A DNA stretch of 64,000 bases from Paracoccus methylovorus (GTDB lineage Bacteria > Pseudomonadota > Alphaproteobacteria > Rhodobacterales > Rhodobacteraceae): contig NZ_CP070368.1 in assembly GCF_016919705.1 (NCBI RefSeq), positions 1,426,001 through 1,490,000 of the forward strand, written 5' to 3'. The notes under the pieces were generated by a model, which ran no database searches, was not told where the DNA came from, and saw only the letters and a list, made by a program, of their open reading frames with translations. Made by a program: the position numbers and the translations under genes. This document shows positions 16,923 to 25,374 of the stretch, piece after piece. Position 1 is the first letter of the stretch; each line of letters starts with the position of its first letter.

Positions 16923-17767
16923 CGCATCCACCTTTCGGCGCGGGTGCGCATGATGACATAGGCCAGGTTCGCAAGCCCGGTGACGACGATCATGCCGAAG
17001 GCCATGGCATAGCCCAGATGCGGGTCCTGCAACACATCGCCCCGGATCTGCGCGAACAACATGATCGGCACGATAGACAGCGACGACCCGGTCAGCGCAT
17101 AGGCCGTGGCAACCGCGCCGAAACTGTTGGCGAACAGCAGCGCAAACGTGCCCAGAAGCGAGGGGAACAGGATCGGCAGCGCCACCATACGCCAATACTG
17201 GCCGGTGCTGGCGCCCAACACCTCGGCCGCCTCGCGCCATTCGCGCTTCAACCCATCCAGCGCCGGGGTGATAATCAGGATCATCAGCGGGATCTGAAAG
17301 AACAGATAGGTCAGCGTCAGGCCCCAGAAGCTCAGCAGATTGAAGCCCATGGCATAGATGTTGATGCCGAACCACTGCCGCAGCAGCAAGGTGACCAGAC
17401 CCACCCGCCCCAGCGTGGCGATAAAGGCAAAGGCCAGCGGCACGCCGGCAAAGTTCGAGGCGACACCGGAAAATGTCATCAGGGGACCGCGGATCCAGCG
17501 CGGCACCCCGCCCATGACCACCGCAGCCGCCATGGCAAAGCCGATCAGGCAGCCCAAAACCGCCGAGGCCAGCGAAATCTTGATCGAGATGACAAAGCTC
17601 GACACGATGCGTGGCGAGGCCAGGCCGGCCAGATTGGCCAGGGTGAATTCGCCCTGAGGGTTCTGGAAGGCGCCGATGACGATGTTCATCGTCGGAAGCA
17701 CGAGGAACAGGGCCGCAAAGGCAAAGAAGGGCACGACACCCAGCCAGTTCCAGCCGATATTTCTCAT
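16919..17767 (-). CDS. ABC importer permease subunit 1, PotB type
   Basis: A 282-residue membrane permease beginning MRNIGWNWLGVVPFFAFAAL, with about six transmembrane segments and an EAA loop (REAAEVLGASTGQYWRMVALP). It pairs with permease 2. The gene lies 55 bases downstream of the binding-protein gene, and that gap holds a strong hairpin. This arrangement commonly lets the binding protein be made in excess over the membrane components. Confidence 0.9.
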   Translation of the reverse strand: MRNIGWNWLGVVPFFAFAALFLVLPTMNIVIGAFQNPQGEFTLANLAGLASPRIVSSFVISIKISLASAVLGCLIGFAMAAAVVMGGVPRWIRGPLMTFSGVASNFAGVPLAFAFIATLGRVGLVTLLLRQWFGINIYAMGFNLLSFWGLTLTYLFFQIPLMILIITPALDGLKREWREAAEVLGASTGQYWRMVALPILFPSLLGTFALLFANSFGAVATAYALTGSSLSIVPIMLFAQIRGDVLQDPHLGYAMAFGMIVVTGLANLAYVIMRTRAERWMR

Positions 17768-17789
17768 TCCGCCTCGCCTGCTGTCAAAG

Positions 17790-17815
17790 CGGCCCCGCCG
17801 GTTCAGGCGGGGCCG
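17790..17815 (-). terminator. Intercistronic hairpin after the binding-protein gene
   Basis: A perfect 10-bp inverted repeat (CGGCCCCGCC, six-base loop, GGCGGGGCCG) lies between the binding-protein stop and the permease start. No T-run follows on the minus strand. It is more likely an attenuator or mRNA-stabilising hairpin than a full terminator. Confidence 0.6.
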
Positions 17816-17822
17816 TTGCGTT

Positions 17823-18929
17823 TTATTCCTGGACGGCCGCGCCGACTGCGCTGTCCCAGCCCTCGGTCACGACCTTCTTGTTCGCCTCTTGCTGCTCGAG
17901 CGTCGGGAAGATCGCCTTTTCATAGGCTGCGGCAGGCGGCAGCGCATCCAGCAGTTCCTGCGAAACCTTGCCGTTCTGGACCAGATCGTTGAAGCGGATC
18001 GGGTGGCAGTATCCCTTGAGCCAGGCAAGCTGCCCCTCATCCGAATACAGGTATTCCATCCACAGCTTGGCGGCGTTCGGATGCGGCGCATAGGCCGAGA
18101 TGGCCTGAACATAAACGCCCGCAACTACGCCATCTTCGGGAATGATAACCTCGACCGGCGGGTTGCCGTTCAGGCTGTCGCGCCATGAAAGCAGGTTATA
18201 GTCCCAGGCGGTGACGATCGGCGTCGCGCCCTGCGCGATGGTGGCGGACTTGCCGATGACGGGAACGAAATTGCCGGCCTTGTGGACCTCGGCCATCAGT
18301 TCCATGCCCTTCTGGCCGGATGCCTCGCCCGGCTCACCACCGTTCGCAAGCCCCGCGGCCATGACCGAGATGATCGCTTGGGCCGAGGCGCGCGGATCGC
18401 CCGCCAGCGCAAATGCGTTCGCATATTCCGGCTTGCTGAGATCCTTCCAGCTTGTCGGGGCCTCGTCGATCAGGTCGGTGTTCACGCCAAAGGCCATCAC
18501 GCCGTAATAGTCGCCATACCAATAGCCCTCGGCGTCCTTGGCGTCGTCCGGGATCGTATCCCAGGCGGCGACCTTATAGGGCTGGATAAGCCCCTCGGCC
18601 TTGGCTTGCGGGCCAAAGGACAGGCCCACGTCGATCACGTCGGGCGCCTGCGGGCCCTTGTTGTCCTTGTTGGCGCGGATCGCCTCCAGCTCATCGGCCG
18701 ATCCCGCGTCGGGGTTCAGCTCATTGACCTTGATCTCTGGGTATTTGGTCTTGAAGCCCTCGATCACGCCGCCATAGTTGCACCAGTCATGCGGCAAGGC
18801 GATGGTGGTCAGCATACCCTCGGCCTTGGCGGCCTCTTCCAGCGCGGCAAGATCCTGAGCCAAGGCCGCCCCCGAACTCGCCAACAGGGTCAGCGCGGCC
18901 AGCCCTGCCGCGGTCGATTGAATGGTCAT
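17823..18929 (-). CDS. Periplasmic solute-binding protein of an ABC importer
   Basis: A 368-residue secreted protein. The N-terminus has a clear Sec signal peptide ending near ASSGAALAQ. The body shows a type II binding-protein pattern (GVIEGFKTKYPEIKV, YWYGDYYGVMAFGVN, SKPEYANAFALAGDPRASAQ, NAAKLWMEYLYSDEGQ), as in binding proteins for iron, putrescine/spermidine and 2-aminoethylphosphonate. It is the first gene of the importer operon. No iron-binding tyrosine pair could be assigned by eye, so polyamine, phosphonate or metal remain open. Confidence 0.88.
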   Translation of the reverse strand: MTIQSTAAGLAALTLLASSGAALAQDLAALEEAAKAEGMLTTIALPHDWCNYGGVIEGFKTKYPEIKVNELNPDAGSADELEAIRANKDNKGPQAPDVIDVGLSFGPQAKAEGLIQPYKVAAWDTIPDDAKDAEGYWYGDYYGVMAFGVNTDLIDEAPTSWKDLSKPEYANAFALAGDPRASAQAIISVMAAGLANGGEPGEASGQKGMELMAEVHKAGNFVPVIGKSATIAQGATPIVTAWDYNLLSWRDSLNGNPPVEVIIPEDGVVAGVYVQAISAYAPHPNAAKLWMEYLYSDEGQLAWLKGYCHPIRFNDLVQNGKVSQELLDALPPAAAYEKAIFPTLEQQEANKKVVTEGWDSAVGAAVQE

Positions 18930-19086
18930 TCGTCAACTCCGTTCCAGAACACGCCACATCGGCGGTTGGATGCCACCTAGCGGCCCCCCATCACAGTCTT
19001 GCGACACAAGACCCATGTTGGCAAAGCTTTTTTCCGCAACTGTCGAAAAGGCCAAGCCCGATCCCGCGCAGGCCAACGGGGACCGA

Positions 19087-19926
19087 TCAGGGCACCAGTA
19101 CCAGCCCCACCTTCATGGACTTGCGGCCAATGCGATAGTCGGCCTCGACCCGGTGGCCGGGCAATGCGGGGTGCAGCGTGCCCAGCGACCCCAGCGAGAT
19201 CACCGAACCGGGCTTCAACTCATATCCGCCCTGTCCGACCAGCCACAGCACGACGTCCAGCGGATGGCCCAGCAGCATCTCGCCCGAGCCCGAGCCGATG
19301 CTCTTGCCGTCAAGCTTCAGGTTCACCGTCAGCGCCGCCAGATCGGCGACCGGATCGTCCAGTTCCGACATCGGGACGCCGCGTCCCAGCACCCCGCGCC
19401 AGGGCGTCACGCCATAGGCCACCATCAGCGGCCCGGTCGGCTCCACATCCTTTTGCAGCGCCAGATCGGGCAGCTCAATAAAGGGCCGGACATCCTTGAG
19501 CGCCGCCGCCACCTCTTCGCGGGTGCGGGCGTGCATGATGGCAGAGCTGCCCACGGTCACGACCAGATCGGCCTCGAAAAACGGCGTGCGGCTGCCGGCA
19601 AGGCTAAGGCGCGTCCCGTCCGGCAGCAACATCGGCGCAAACAGCGCCCCGGCAGCCGGCTCGGTCACGCCAAACCGCTCTTGCACCGGTTTCGAGGTGA
19701 AGCCGACCTTCACCCCCACCGGCGCGCCCAGTTCCGTCTCAAGCACACCACGGAAGCTGGCATAGGCGCAGGCCCCCTCTTCGACCGTGCGCACCAGCGG
19801 GTCGGGCAGGCGCTGGCCGGCCATCCAGCCGCGCGCCGCGTTCTGCATCAATGAGACGTCCGGACAGGCCGCGACGGCGACACCCGCCAGCGGCAGCATG
19901 ACTGCGCCCAGAATCAACGATCTCAT
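19087..19926 (-). CDS. Exported fumarylacetoacetase-fold (hydratase/hydrolase-like) protein
   Basis: A 279-residue protein with an N-terminal signal peptide (MRSLILGAVMLPLAGVAVAA), followed by a fold resembling 2-keto-4-pentenoate/2-oxohepta-4-ene-1,7-dioate hydratases: VGVKVGFTSKPVQERFGV, the acidic PFFEADLVV strand, SELDDPVADLAALTVNLKLDG, and ELKPGSVISLGSLG near the end. Family members are normally cytosolic, so the export signal is notable. The start at 19926 gives the signal peptide; an upstream frame extension has no support. It stands alone between the ABC operon and divergent mutS. Confidence 0.78.
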   Translation of the reverse strand: MRSLILGAVMLPLAGVAVAACPDVSLMQNAARGWMAGQRLPDPLVRTVEEGACAYASFRGVLETELGAPVGVKVGFTSKPVQERFGVTEPAAGALFAPMLLPDGTRLSLAGSRTPFFEADLVVTVGSSAIMHARTREEVAAALKDVRPFIELPDLALQKDVEPTGPLMVAYGVTPWRGVLGRGVPMSELDDPVADLAALTVNLKLDGKSIGSGSGEMLLGHPLDVVLWLVGQGGYELKPGSVISLGSLGTLHPALPGHRVEADYRIGRKSMKVGLVLVP

Positions 19927-20084
19927 CACCCTTGCCCCACGACTGTATTCCCGCAAACGATGCCGCAACAAAAGGCGGCTGTCACCGGGATTTTTCACGC
20001 CACCCCCGTAACTTGCCCGCATCCTGTTTGCATCGGCCCTTGCATCCCCTAGAAGAACGGGGACCGCAGGCGACAAGGCAGGAC

Positions 20085-22721
20085 ATGAGCGATCAACCCA
20101 CCCCGATGATGGTGCAGTATCTGGCGATCCGCGAGGCCAACCCCGGCGCGCTGCTGTTTTATCGCATGGGCGATTTCTACGAGATGTTCTTTGACGACGC
20201 AGTGGCCGCCGCCGCCGCGCTGGACATCGCGCTGACCAAGCGCGGCACGCATCAGGGACAGCCGATCCCAATGTGCGGTGTGCCGGTCCATGCCGCCGAA
20301 AGCTATCTGCTGGCGCTGATCCGCAAGGGGTTCCGCGTCGCCATCGCCGAGCAGATGGAGGACCCGGCCGAGGCCAGGAAACGCGGCTCGAAATCCGTGG
20401 TCGCCCGCGACGTGGTGCGCCTTGTCACCCCCGGCACGCTGACCGAGGAATCGCTGCTCGAGGCCCGGCGCCACAACTTTCTGGCCAGTTTCGCCAATGT
20501 GCGCGAAGAGTCGGCGCTGGCTTGGGTCGATATCTCGACCGGCGCCTTTCGCGTCATGCCCTGCCCCCCCGCACGTCTGGCGCCGGAACTGGCACGGCAT
20601 GCCCCACGCGAGCTTTTGGCCGCCGAAGGCTCGCGCCTTGACGAATTCGCGGCCGAGGCGGGGGCGGCACTGACCGAACTGCCGGCGGGCAGTTTCGACA
20701 GCGGCGCGGCCACGCGCCGGCTTTGCGCGATGTTCGGGGTTGAAACGCTGGACGGGTTCGGCAACTTTTCCCGTGCCGAGCTGGCCGCCATGGGCGCCAT
20801 CGCCGATTATCTGGAACTGACGCAAAAGGGCCGGATGCCGCTGATCCGCCCCCCGGTGCGCGAGGCCCTTGGCGGCGCAATGCAGATAGATGCGGCAACC
20901 CGGCGCAACCTAGAACTGACGCAGGCGTTGTCAGGCGGGCGCGAAGGGTCGCTGCTGGCCGCCATCGACCGCACCGTGACGGCGGGCGGGGCGCGGCTGC
21001 TGGAACGGCGCATCAGCGCACCCTCGCGCGATCTGGAGGAAATCCACGCCCGGCAGGCGGCAGTGGCGCATCTGGCCGCTGACCCGCGCCTGACCGCCGA
21101 TCTGCGCGAGGCGCTGTCGCGCGCACCCGACATGGACCGTGCCCTGTCGCGTCTGGCGCTGGAGCGGGGCGGTCCGCGCGATCTGGCCGCGATCCGCGCC
21201 GGACTGACACAAGGCACTGCGATCGCCGCCATGCTGGGCGACGACGACATCGCCGTGCTTGCCCAGGCCGCCCGCGACCTGACCGGCCATGACGAACTGA
21301 TCGATCTGCTGGACGAGGCGCTGGTGGCCGAGCCACCGCTGCTGGCCCGCGACGGCGGCTTTGTCGCACCGGGCTTCGACGACGATCTGGACGAGACCCG
21401 CCGCCTGCGCGACGAGGGCCGCGGCGTGATCGCCCGCATGCAGGCCGATTACATCGCCGAGGCCGGGGTGCCGAGCCTGAAGATCAAGCACAACAACGTG
21501 CTGGGTTATTTCATCGAGACCACCTCGACCCATGCCGAAAAGATGCTGGCGCCGCCGCTCAATCAGCGGTTCATCCACCGCCAGACCACCGCCAACCAGA
21601 TCCGCTTTACCACGGTCGAGCTTTCCGAGCTGGAAACCCGCATCCTCAACGCCCGCGACCGCGCGCTGGAGATCGAGCGCGGGATATTTGCCCGGCTGAC
21701 CCGCGCCATATTGGACCGCGCCGGTCCCATCGGGCAGGCGGCGCGGGCGCTGGCGGAAATCGACCTGACCGCCGGCTTTGCCGACCTCGCATCGGGCGAG
21801 GGCTGGGTGCGCCCCGAAGTGGACGACAGCCGCGCCTTCGTGATCGAGGGGGGGCGGCATCCGGTCGTGGAACGTGCGCTCAGGCGCAAGGGCGAAGCTT
21901 TCGTCGCCAACGACTGCGAACTGACGCAGGGCGAAACCCCGGCCATCTGGCTGCTGACCGGCCCGAACATGGCCGGTAAGTCGACATTCCTGCGCCAGAA
22001 CGCGCTGATTTCGATCCTAGCGCAGGCCGGGGCGTTCGTGCCCGCACGCCGCGCCCATGTCGGGCTGGTCAGCCAGTTGTTCAGCCGCGTGGGTGCCGCG
22101 GACGATCTGGCGCGGGGCCGGTCGACCTTCATGGTCGAGATGGTCGAGACGGCGGCGATCCTGAATCAGGCCGACGATCATGCGCTGGTGATCCTGGACG
22201 AGATCGGGCGCGGCACCGCCACCTGGGACGGGCTGTCGATCGCCTGGGCGGTGATGGAGCATCTGCACGCCACGAACCGCTGCCGCGCGCTGTTTGCCAC
22301 GCATTATCACGAGATGACCTCGCTTTCCGCACGGCTGGAGGGCGTCGAGAACGCCACTGTCGCCGTTCGCGAATGGGAAGGCGAGGTGATCTTTCTGCAC
22401 GAAGTCAGGAAAGGCGCTGCCGACCGCTCCTATGGGGTGCAGGTGGCGCGGCTTGCGGGCCTGCCGCCCTCGGTCGTGGAACGCGCGCGCGACATCCTTC
22501 ACCAGTTGGAAAGCGGCGAACGGCAGGGCACCGGCAAGCCGCAGGCGCTGCTGGACGACTTGCCGTTGTTTCGCACGGTCCCCACGCCCGCGCCGACAGC
22601 CAAGCCGAAGCCCTCGCAGGTCGAGGAGCGGCTGCGGACCCTCAACCCCGATACGATCAGCGCACGCGAGGCGCTGGATCTGGTCTATGAACTGCGGGGA
22701 ATGCTGGGGTCAGAGGGCTGA
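20085..22721 (+). CDS. mutS: DNA mismatch repair protein MutS
   Basis: An 878-residue mismatch-recognition ATPase that binds mispairs after replication and recruits MutL. The mismatch-binding Phe-x-Glu motif lies at GDFYEMFFDDA near residue 30. The clamp and core domains follow, then the ATPase with Walker A TGPNMAGKSTFLRQ, LARGRSTFMVEM and Walker B LVILDEIGRGTATWDG. The C-terminal helix-turn-helix region is present. The start at 20085 begins MSDQPTPMM with AAGGCAGG upstream; the longer frame lacks family similarity. The length is normal. It converges on the Anbu operon with a 70-base gap. Confidence 0.97.
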   Translation: MSDQPTPMMVQYLAIREANPGALLFYRMGDFYEMFFDDAVAAAAALDIALTKRGTHQGQPIPMCGVPVHAAESYLLALIRKGFRVAIAEQMEDPAEARKRGSKSVVARDVVRLVTPGTLTEESLLEARRHNFLASFANVREESALAWVDISTGAFRVMPCPPARLAPELARHAPRELLAAEGSRLDEFAAEAGAALTELPAGSFDSGAATRRLCAMFGVETLDGFGNFSRAELAAMGAIADYLELTQKGRMPLIRPPVREALGGAMQIDAATRRNLELTQALSGGREGSLLAAIDRTVTAGGARLLERRISAPSRDLEEIHARQAAVAHLAADPRLTADLREALSRAPDMDRALSRLALERGGPRDLAAIRAGLTQGTAIAAMLGDDDIAVLAQAARDLTGHDELIDLLDEALVAEPPLLARDGGFVAPGFDDDLDETRRLRDEGRGVIARMQADYIAEAGVPSLKIKHNNVLGYFIETTSTHAEKMLAPPLNQRFIHRQTTANQIRFTTVELSELETRILNARDRALEIERGIFARLTRAILDRAGPIGQAARALAEIDLTAGFADLASGEGWVRPEVDDSRAFVIEGGRHPVVERALRRKGEAFVANDCELTQGETPAIWLLTGPNMAGKSTFLRQNALISILAQAGAFVPARRAHVGLVSQLFSRVGAADDLARGRSTFMVEMVETAAILNQADDHALVILDEIGRGTATWDGLSIAWAVMEHLHATNRCRALFATHYHEMTSLSARLEGVENATVAVREWEGEVIFLHEVRKGAADRSYGVQVARLAGLPPSVVERARDILHQLESGERQGTGKPQALLDDLPLFRTVPTPAPTAKPKPSQVEERLRTLNPDTISAREALDLVYELRGMLGSEG

Positions 22722-22791
22722 AGGCCGGCACGCGCACCCGCTGACCGAAACGCCGACCGCGCGGAAACCCAAGGCCGCTGGCCGTCGCGGC

Positions 22792-23517
22792 CTAGATCTT
22801 TACGTTGACAAAGCTGTCGCGTAACGCGGCGGACCATGCGGCCGACATGGCCATGAAGCCCGGGTCGCCCTCAAGGATGCGGCGGTGGTGGGCGACCTTG
22901 CAATCGTCCTTGCGGATCACTGCCAGATCCAGCGGCATACCCACCGACAGATTCGAGCGCAGGGTGGAATCCATCGACAACAACACCGCTTTTTGCGCAT
23001 CGGCCAGCGAAGTGTCTGGCCGCACCACCCGGTCAAGGATCGGCTTGCCGTATTTATGTTCGCCGATTTGCAGAAAAGGCGTGTCTTCGGTCGCCTCGAT
23101 GAAATTGCCCTCGGGATAGATCAGGAACAGCCGCATCTCACCGCCCCGGCGTTGGCCGCCCACGATCATGCTGGCGCTGGCCTGCGGGCTCAGGTCCTGG
23201 CACTGCCCCACGATCTCGCGCCGTATCTGGCTGAGCGTGTGGCCGATCAGCGTCGCCACCTGCAGCATGGTCGGGGCGCACATGATCGAGCTGTTCTCAT
23301 CGGCGTCAGGGTGTTCGATGGCCTCTTGCAGCCGGCCAAGGGCGGTCTGGGTCACGGACAGGCTTCCGGCGGTCATGATGGCAATGACCCGCTCGCCCGG
23401 CTGTTCAAAGAAGAACATCTTTCGATAGGTCGAGATATGATCCATGCCGGCGTTGGTTCGGGTGTCCGAAAGCAGCACCAACCCTTCGTTGAGCTTCAGG
23501 CCGACGCAGTAGGTCAT
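22792..23517 (-). CDS. Anbu-type bacterial proteasome-related peptidase
   Basis: A 241-residue Ntn-hydrolase of the COG3484 'proteasome-type protease' group, known as Anbu (ancestral beta subunit). After removal of Met the protein starts with Thr1 (TYCVGLKLNEG). Asp17 in SDTRTN and Lys32 in STYRKM complete the proteasome-like catalytic set. The start at 23517 is fixed by the need for N-terminal Thr. It is the last gene of an operon with transglutaminase-like, alpha-E and circularly permuted ATP-grasp genes, the conserved Anbu neighbourhood. Substrates of this system are poorly known. Confidence 0.9.
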   Translation of the reverse strand: MTYCVGLKLNEGLVLLSDTRTNAGMDHISTYRKMFFFEQPGERVIAIMTAGSLSVTQTALGRLQEAIEHPDADENSSIMCAPTMLQVATLIGHTLSQIRREIVGQCQDLSPQASASMIVGGQRRGGEMRLFLIYPEGNFIEATEDTPFLQIGEHKYGKPILDRVVRPDTSLADAQKAVLLSMDSTLRSNLSVGMPLDLAVIRKDDCKVAHHRRILEGDPGFMAMSAAWSAALRDSFVNVKI

Positions 23518-23585
23518 GATTGTTCCATGCTGGAGATCGCCTTTCGAGAATACGCCGGCCTTGTCGCCCCCGCAATCGGCCGAAG

Positions 23586-24392
23586 TTATTGCCCCATCTC
23601 CTCGACCTGCACGCGCACGTCCAGGCTTTCTTCGCCCAGCCCAAAGGTCGTGCCGCTTACCGGCGCCGCATCCTGCGCATCCAATCCCGAGCCCAGCCGC
23701 ACATAGCGGTCGTCCGGGCAACAGGCATTGGCGGCATCGAACCCGACCCAGCCCAGCGTGCCCACGTGGATCTCGGCCCAGGCATGGGCGGCGTCATGCG
23801 GCTCGCCCCCGGCATTGGAATGCAGATAGCCCGAGACATAGCGCGCCGGCAGGCCGCATTCGCGGGCGCAGGCGATCAGCGCATGGGCATGATCCTGACA
23901 GACGCCCTGCCCCAAGGCCAGCGCTTCGGCGGCCGAGGTATGCGACCCGGTCGCGCCCGGCACGAAGGCGATGGCCTGCGAAACCGCTGCGGCCAGTCGG
24001 TGCGACAACTCCAGCGCATCCTCGCCCCGCCCGGAATGGGCCAGTTCGCGCAGCCCGCTATCCGGGGCGGTCGCCAGCGTCTGGCGCAGATAGACCAGCG
24101 GGTTCACCGTCTCGCGGTGACCGCGCAGGACGCCTGCGGTGTCGCGGGTTTCGACCTGACCCGAGATCGACACCACGACCTCATGCACAGGGCCGCGCAC
24201 CGTCCACCCCTCGATCCAGTCGCCCGCGCCATCGCGAAATGCCGCCCCGCGTTGCCCACCCGACACCGTAATGGCCCAGTCCGTAACCCGCTGCCCTTCG
24301 TGGACCGAGGGGGTCAGCCGCAGGCTCTGCACCAGCCCCTGTGCCGGGGGATCATATACATAGCTGGTTTCATGGGTGATTTTCAGCCGCAT
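23586..24392 (-). CDS. Transglutaminase-like cysteine protease-fold protein of the Anbu operon
   Basis: A 268-residue protein. The N-terminus (MRLKITHETSYVYDPPAQGL) is the beta-sandwich domain typical of bacterial transglutaminase-like proteins. The C-terminal domain has the Cys-His-Asp triad: GQGVCQDHAH near residue 165, AAHAWAEIHVG, and GFDAANAC. Similar proteins act as peptidases or amidases. It lies 68 bases upstream of anbu and nine bases after the alpha-E gene, so joint transcription is likely. No signal peptide is visible, which suggests cytoplasmic action. Confidence 0.9.
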   Translation of the reverse strand: MRLKITHETSYVYDPPAQGLVQSLRLTPSVHEGQRVTDWAITVSGGQRGAAFRDGAGDWIEGWTVRGPVHEVVVSISGQVETRDTAGVLRGHRETVNPLVYLRQTLATAPDSGLRELAHSGRGEDALELSHRLAAAVSQAIAFVPGATGSHTSAAEALALGQGVCQDHAHALIACARECGLPARYVSGYLHSNAGGEPHDAAHAWAEIHVGTLGWVGFDAANACCPDDRYVRLGSGLDAQDAAPVSGTTFGLGEESLDVRVQVEEMGQ

Positions 24393-24401
24393 ATCCGCCC
24401 C

Positions 24402-25361
24402 CTACATCCGTCCGCTCAGGTAATCGTCATGCACGGCGACCGAGATATTGGCCACCTCATGGATGAACCAGGACAGGAATTCATGCAGCCCCTCGTCAAA
24501 GATCGCCTCGACATCGCGTGCCATCAGCGAATTCAGCGTCGCATGCGCCCGAACCGAGGCGCTGGCCGGTGCGTCGCTACCATAGCGGCGCAGCAAGCCG
24601 TCCAGATGCCAGACGGCCTCGTACAGTGAACTCAGCAGCGAACGCGGGCTTTCGCCGTTCAGGATCAGGAAATCCGCAACCTTGCTTGCCGTCACCTCGC
24701 CGCCATAGGCCCAGTGAAACGCCCGATGCGCCGACAGCGCGCGCAGGATCACCTGCCATTGGTAATTGTCCAGACCCGAGCCCACGAACTCTACCCGCGG
24801 CAGCAGCACGAAATATTTTACGTCCAGCAGCCGTGCAGTGGCGTCCGCACGTTCCAGAGAATAGCCCAGATGGATGAAGTGCCAGCCGTCGTTACGCAAT
24901 TGCGTCGCATTGATGGCACCGCGCACAGTCGAACTGTGCCGCGTGGTGAAATCGGTCAGCATCGCGGTGTCAAGCCGGCTGCGCGGCTGGCGCTCCAGCA
25001 CCCGCAACTCCTGATAGGCCATGTTCAGCGCGTCCCAGACCTGACTGGTCAGCGCCGTGCGCACGATCCGCCCGCCCTCGCGCGCCTTTTCGATGCAGGA
25101 AACCACCGAAGACGGGTTGGTCCGGTCGAAGAACAGCCAGCCCTCGATATTCTCCTGCGTAATGTCGTCGCCGTAATGCTCGGCAAAAGCGGCCTGAGCC
25201 CCCGAAGCACGCAGCAGCGATTCCCATTCGTTGCGATAACCCTCGGCGGTGTTCGGCAGCAGGGTGATGCGCGCGCCCACATCCAGCAGGCGTGCGGCGG
25301 TTTCGGCGCGCTCAAGATTGCGGCCCATCCAGAACAGGTTGGCGGCGGTGCGGCTGAGCAT
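24402..25361 (-). CDS. Alpha-E domain protein of the Anbu operon
   Basis: A 319-residue, mostly alpha-helical protein matching the DUF403/alpha-E family: it starts MLSRTAANLFWMGRNLERAE and contains LGYSLERADATARLLDVKYF, then ends in further helices. Alpha-E proteins are regularly encoded beside circularly permuted ATP-grasp proteins and transglutaminase-like proteins, as here, and are proposed to work in peptide ligation or modification. The gene sits 13 bases downstream of the ATP-grasp gene. Its biochemical role is unproven. Confidence 0.9.
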   Translation of the reverse strand: MLSRTAANLFWMGRNLERAETAARLLDVGARITLLPNTAEGYRNEWESLLRASGAQAAFAEHYGDDITQENIEGWLFFDRTNPSSVVSCIEKAREGGRIVRTALTSQVWDALNMAYQELRVLERQPRSRLDTAMLTDFTTRHSSTVRGAINATQLRNDGWHFIHLGYSLERADATARLLDVKYFVLLPRVEFVGSGLDNYQWQVILRALSAHRAFHWAYGGEVTASKVADFLILNGESPRSLLSSLYEAVWHLDGLLRRYGSDAPASASVRAHATLNSLMARDVEAIFDEGLHEFLSWFIHEVANISVAVHDDYLSGRM

Positions 25362-25374
25362 GGCTGACCCTTTC

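Noticed and set aside
22772..22793. Hairpin AGGCCGC...GCGGCCT between mutS and the Anbu operon as a terminator
   Set aside because: There is no T-run on either strand, the stem is only 7 bp, and it overlaps the anbu stop codon. It is too weak in DNA this GC-rich.
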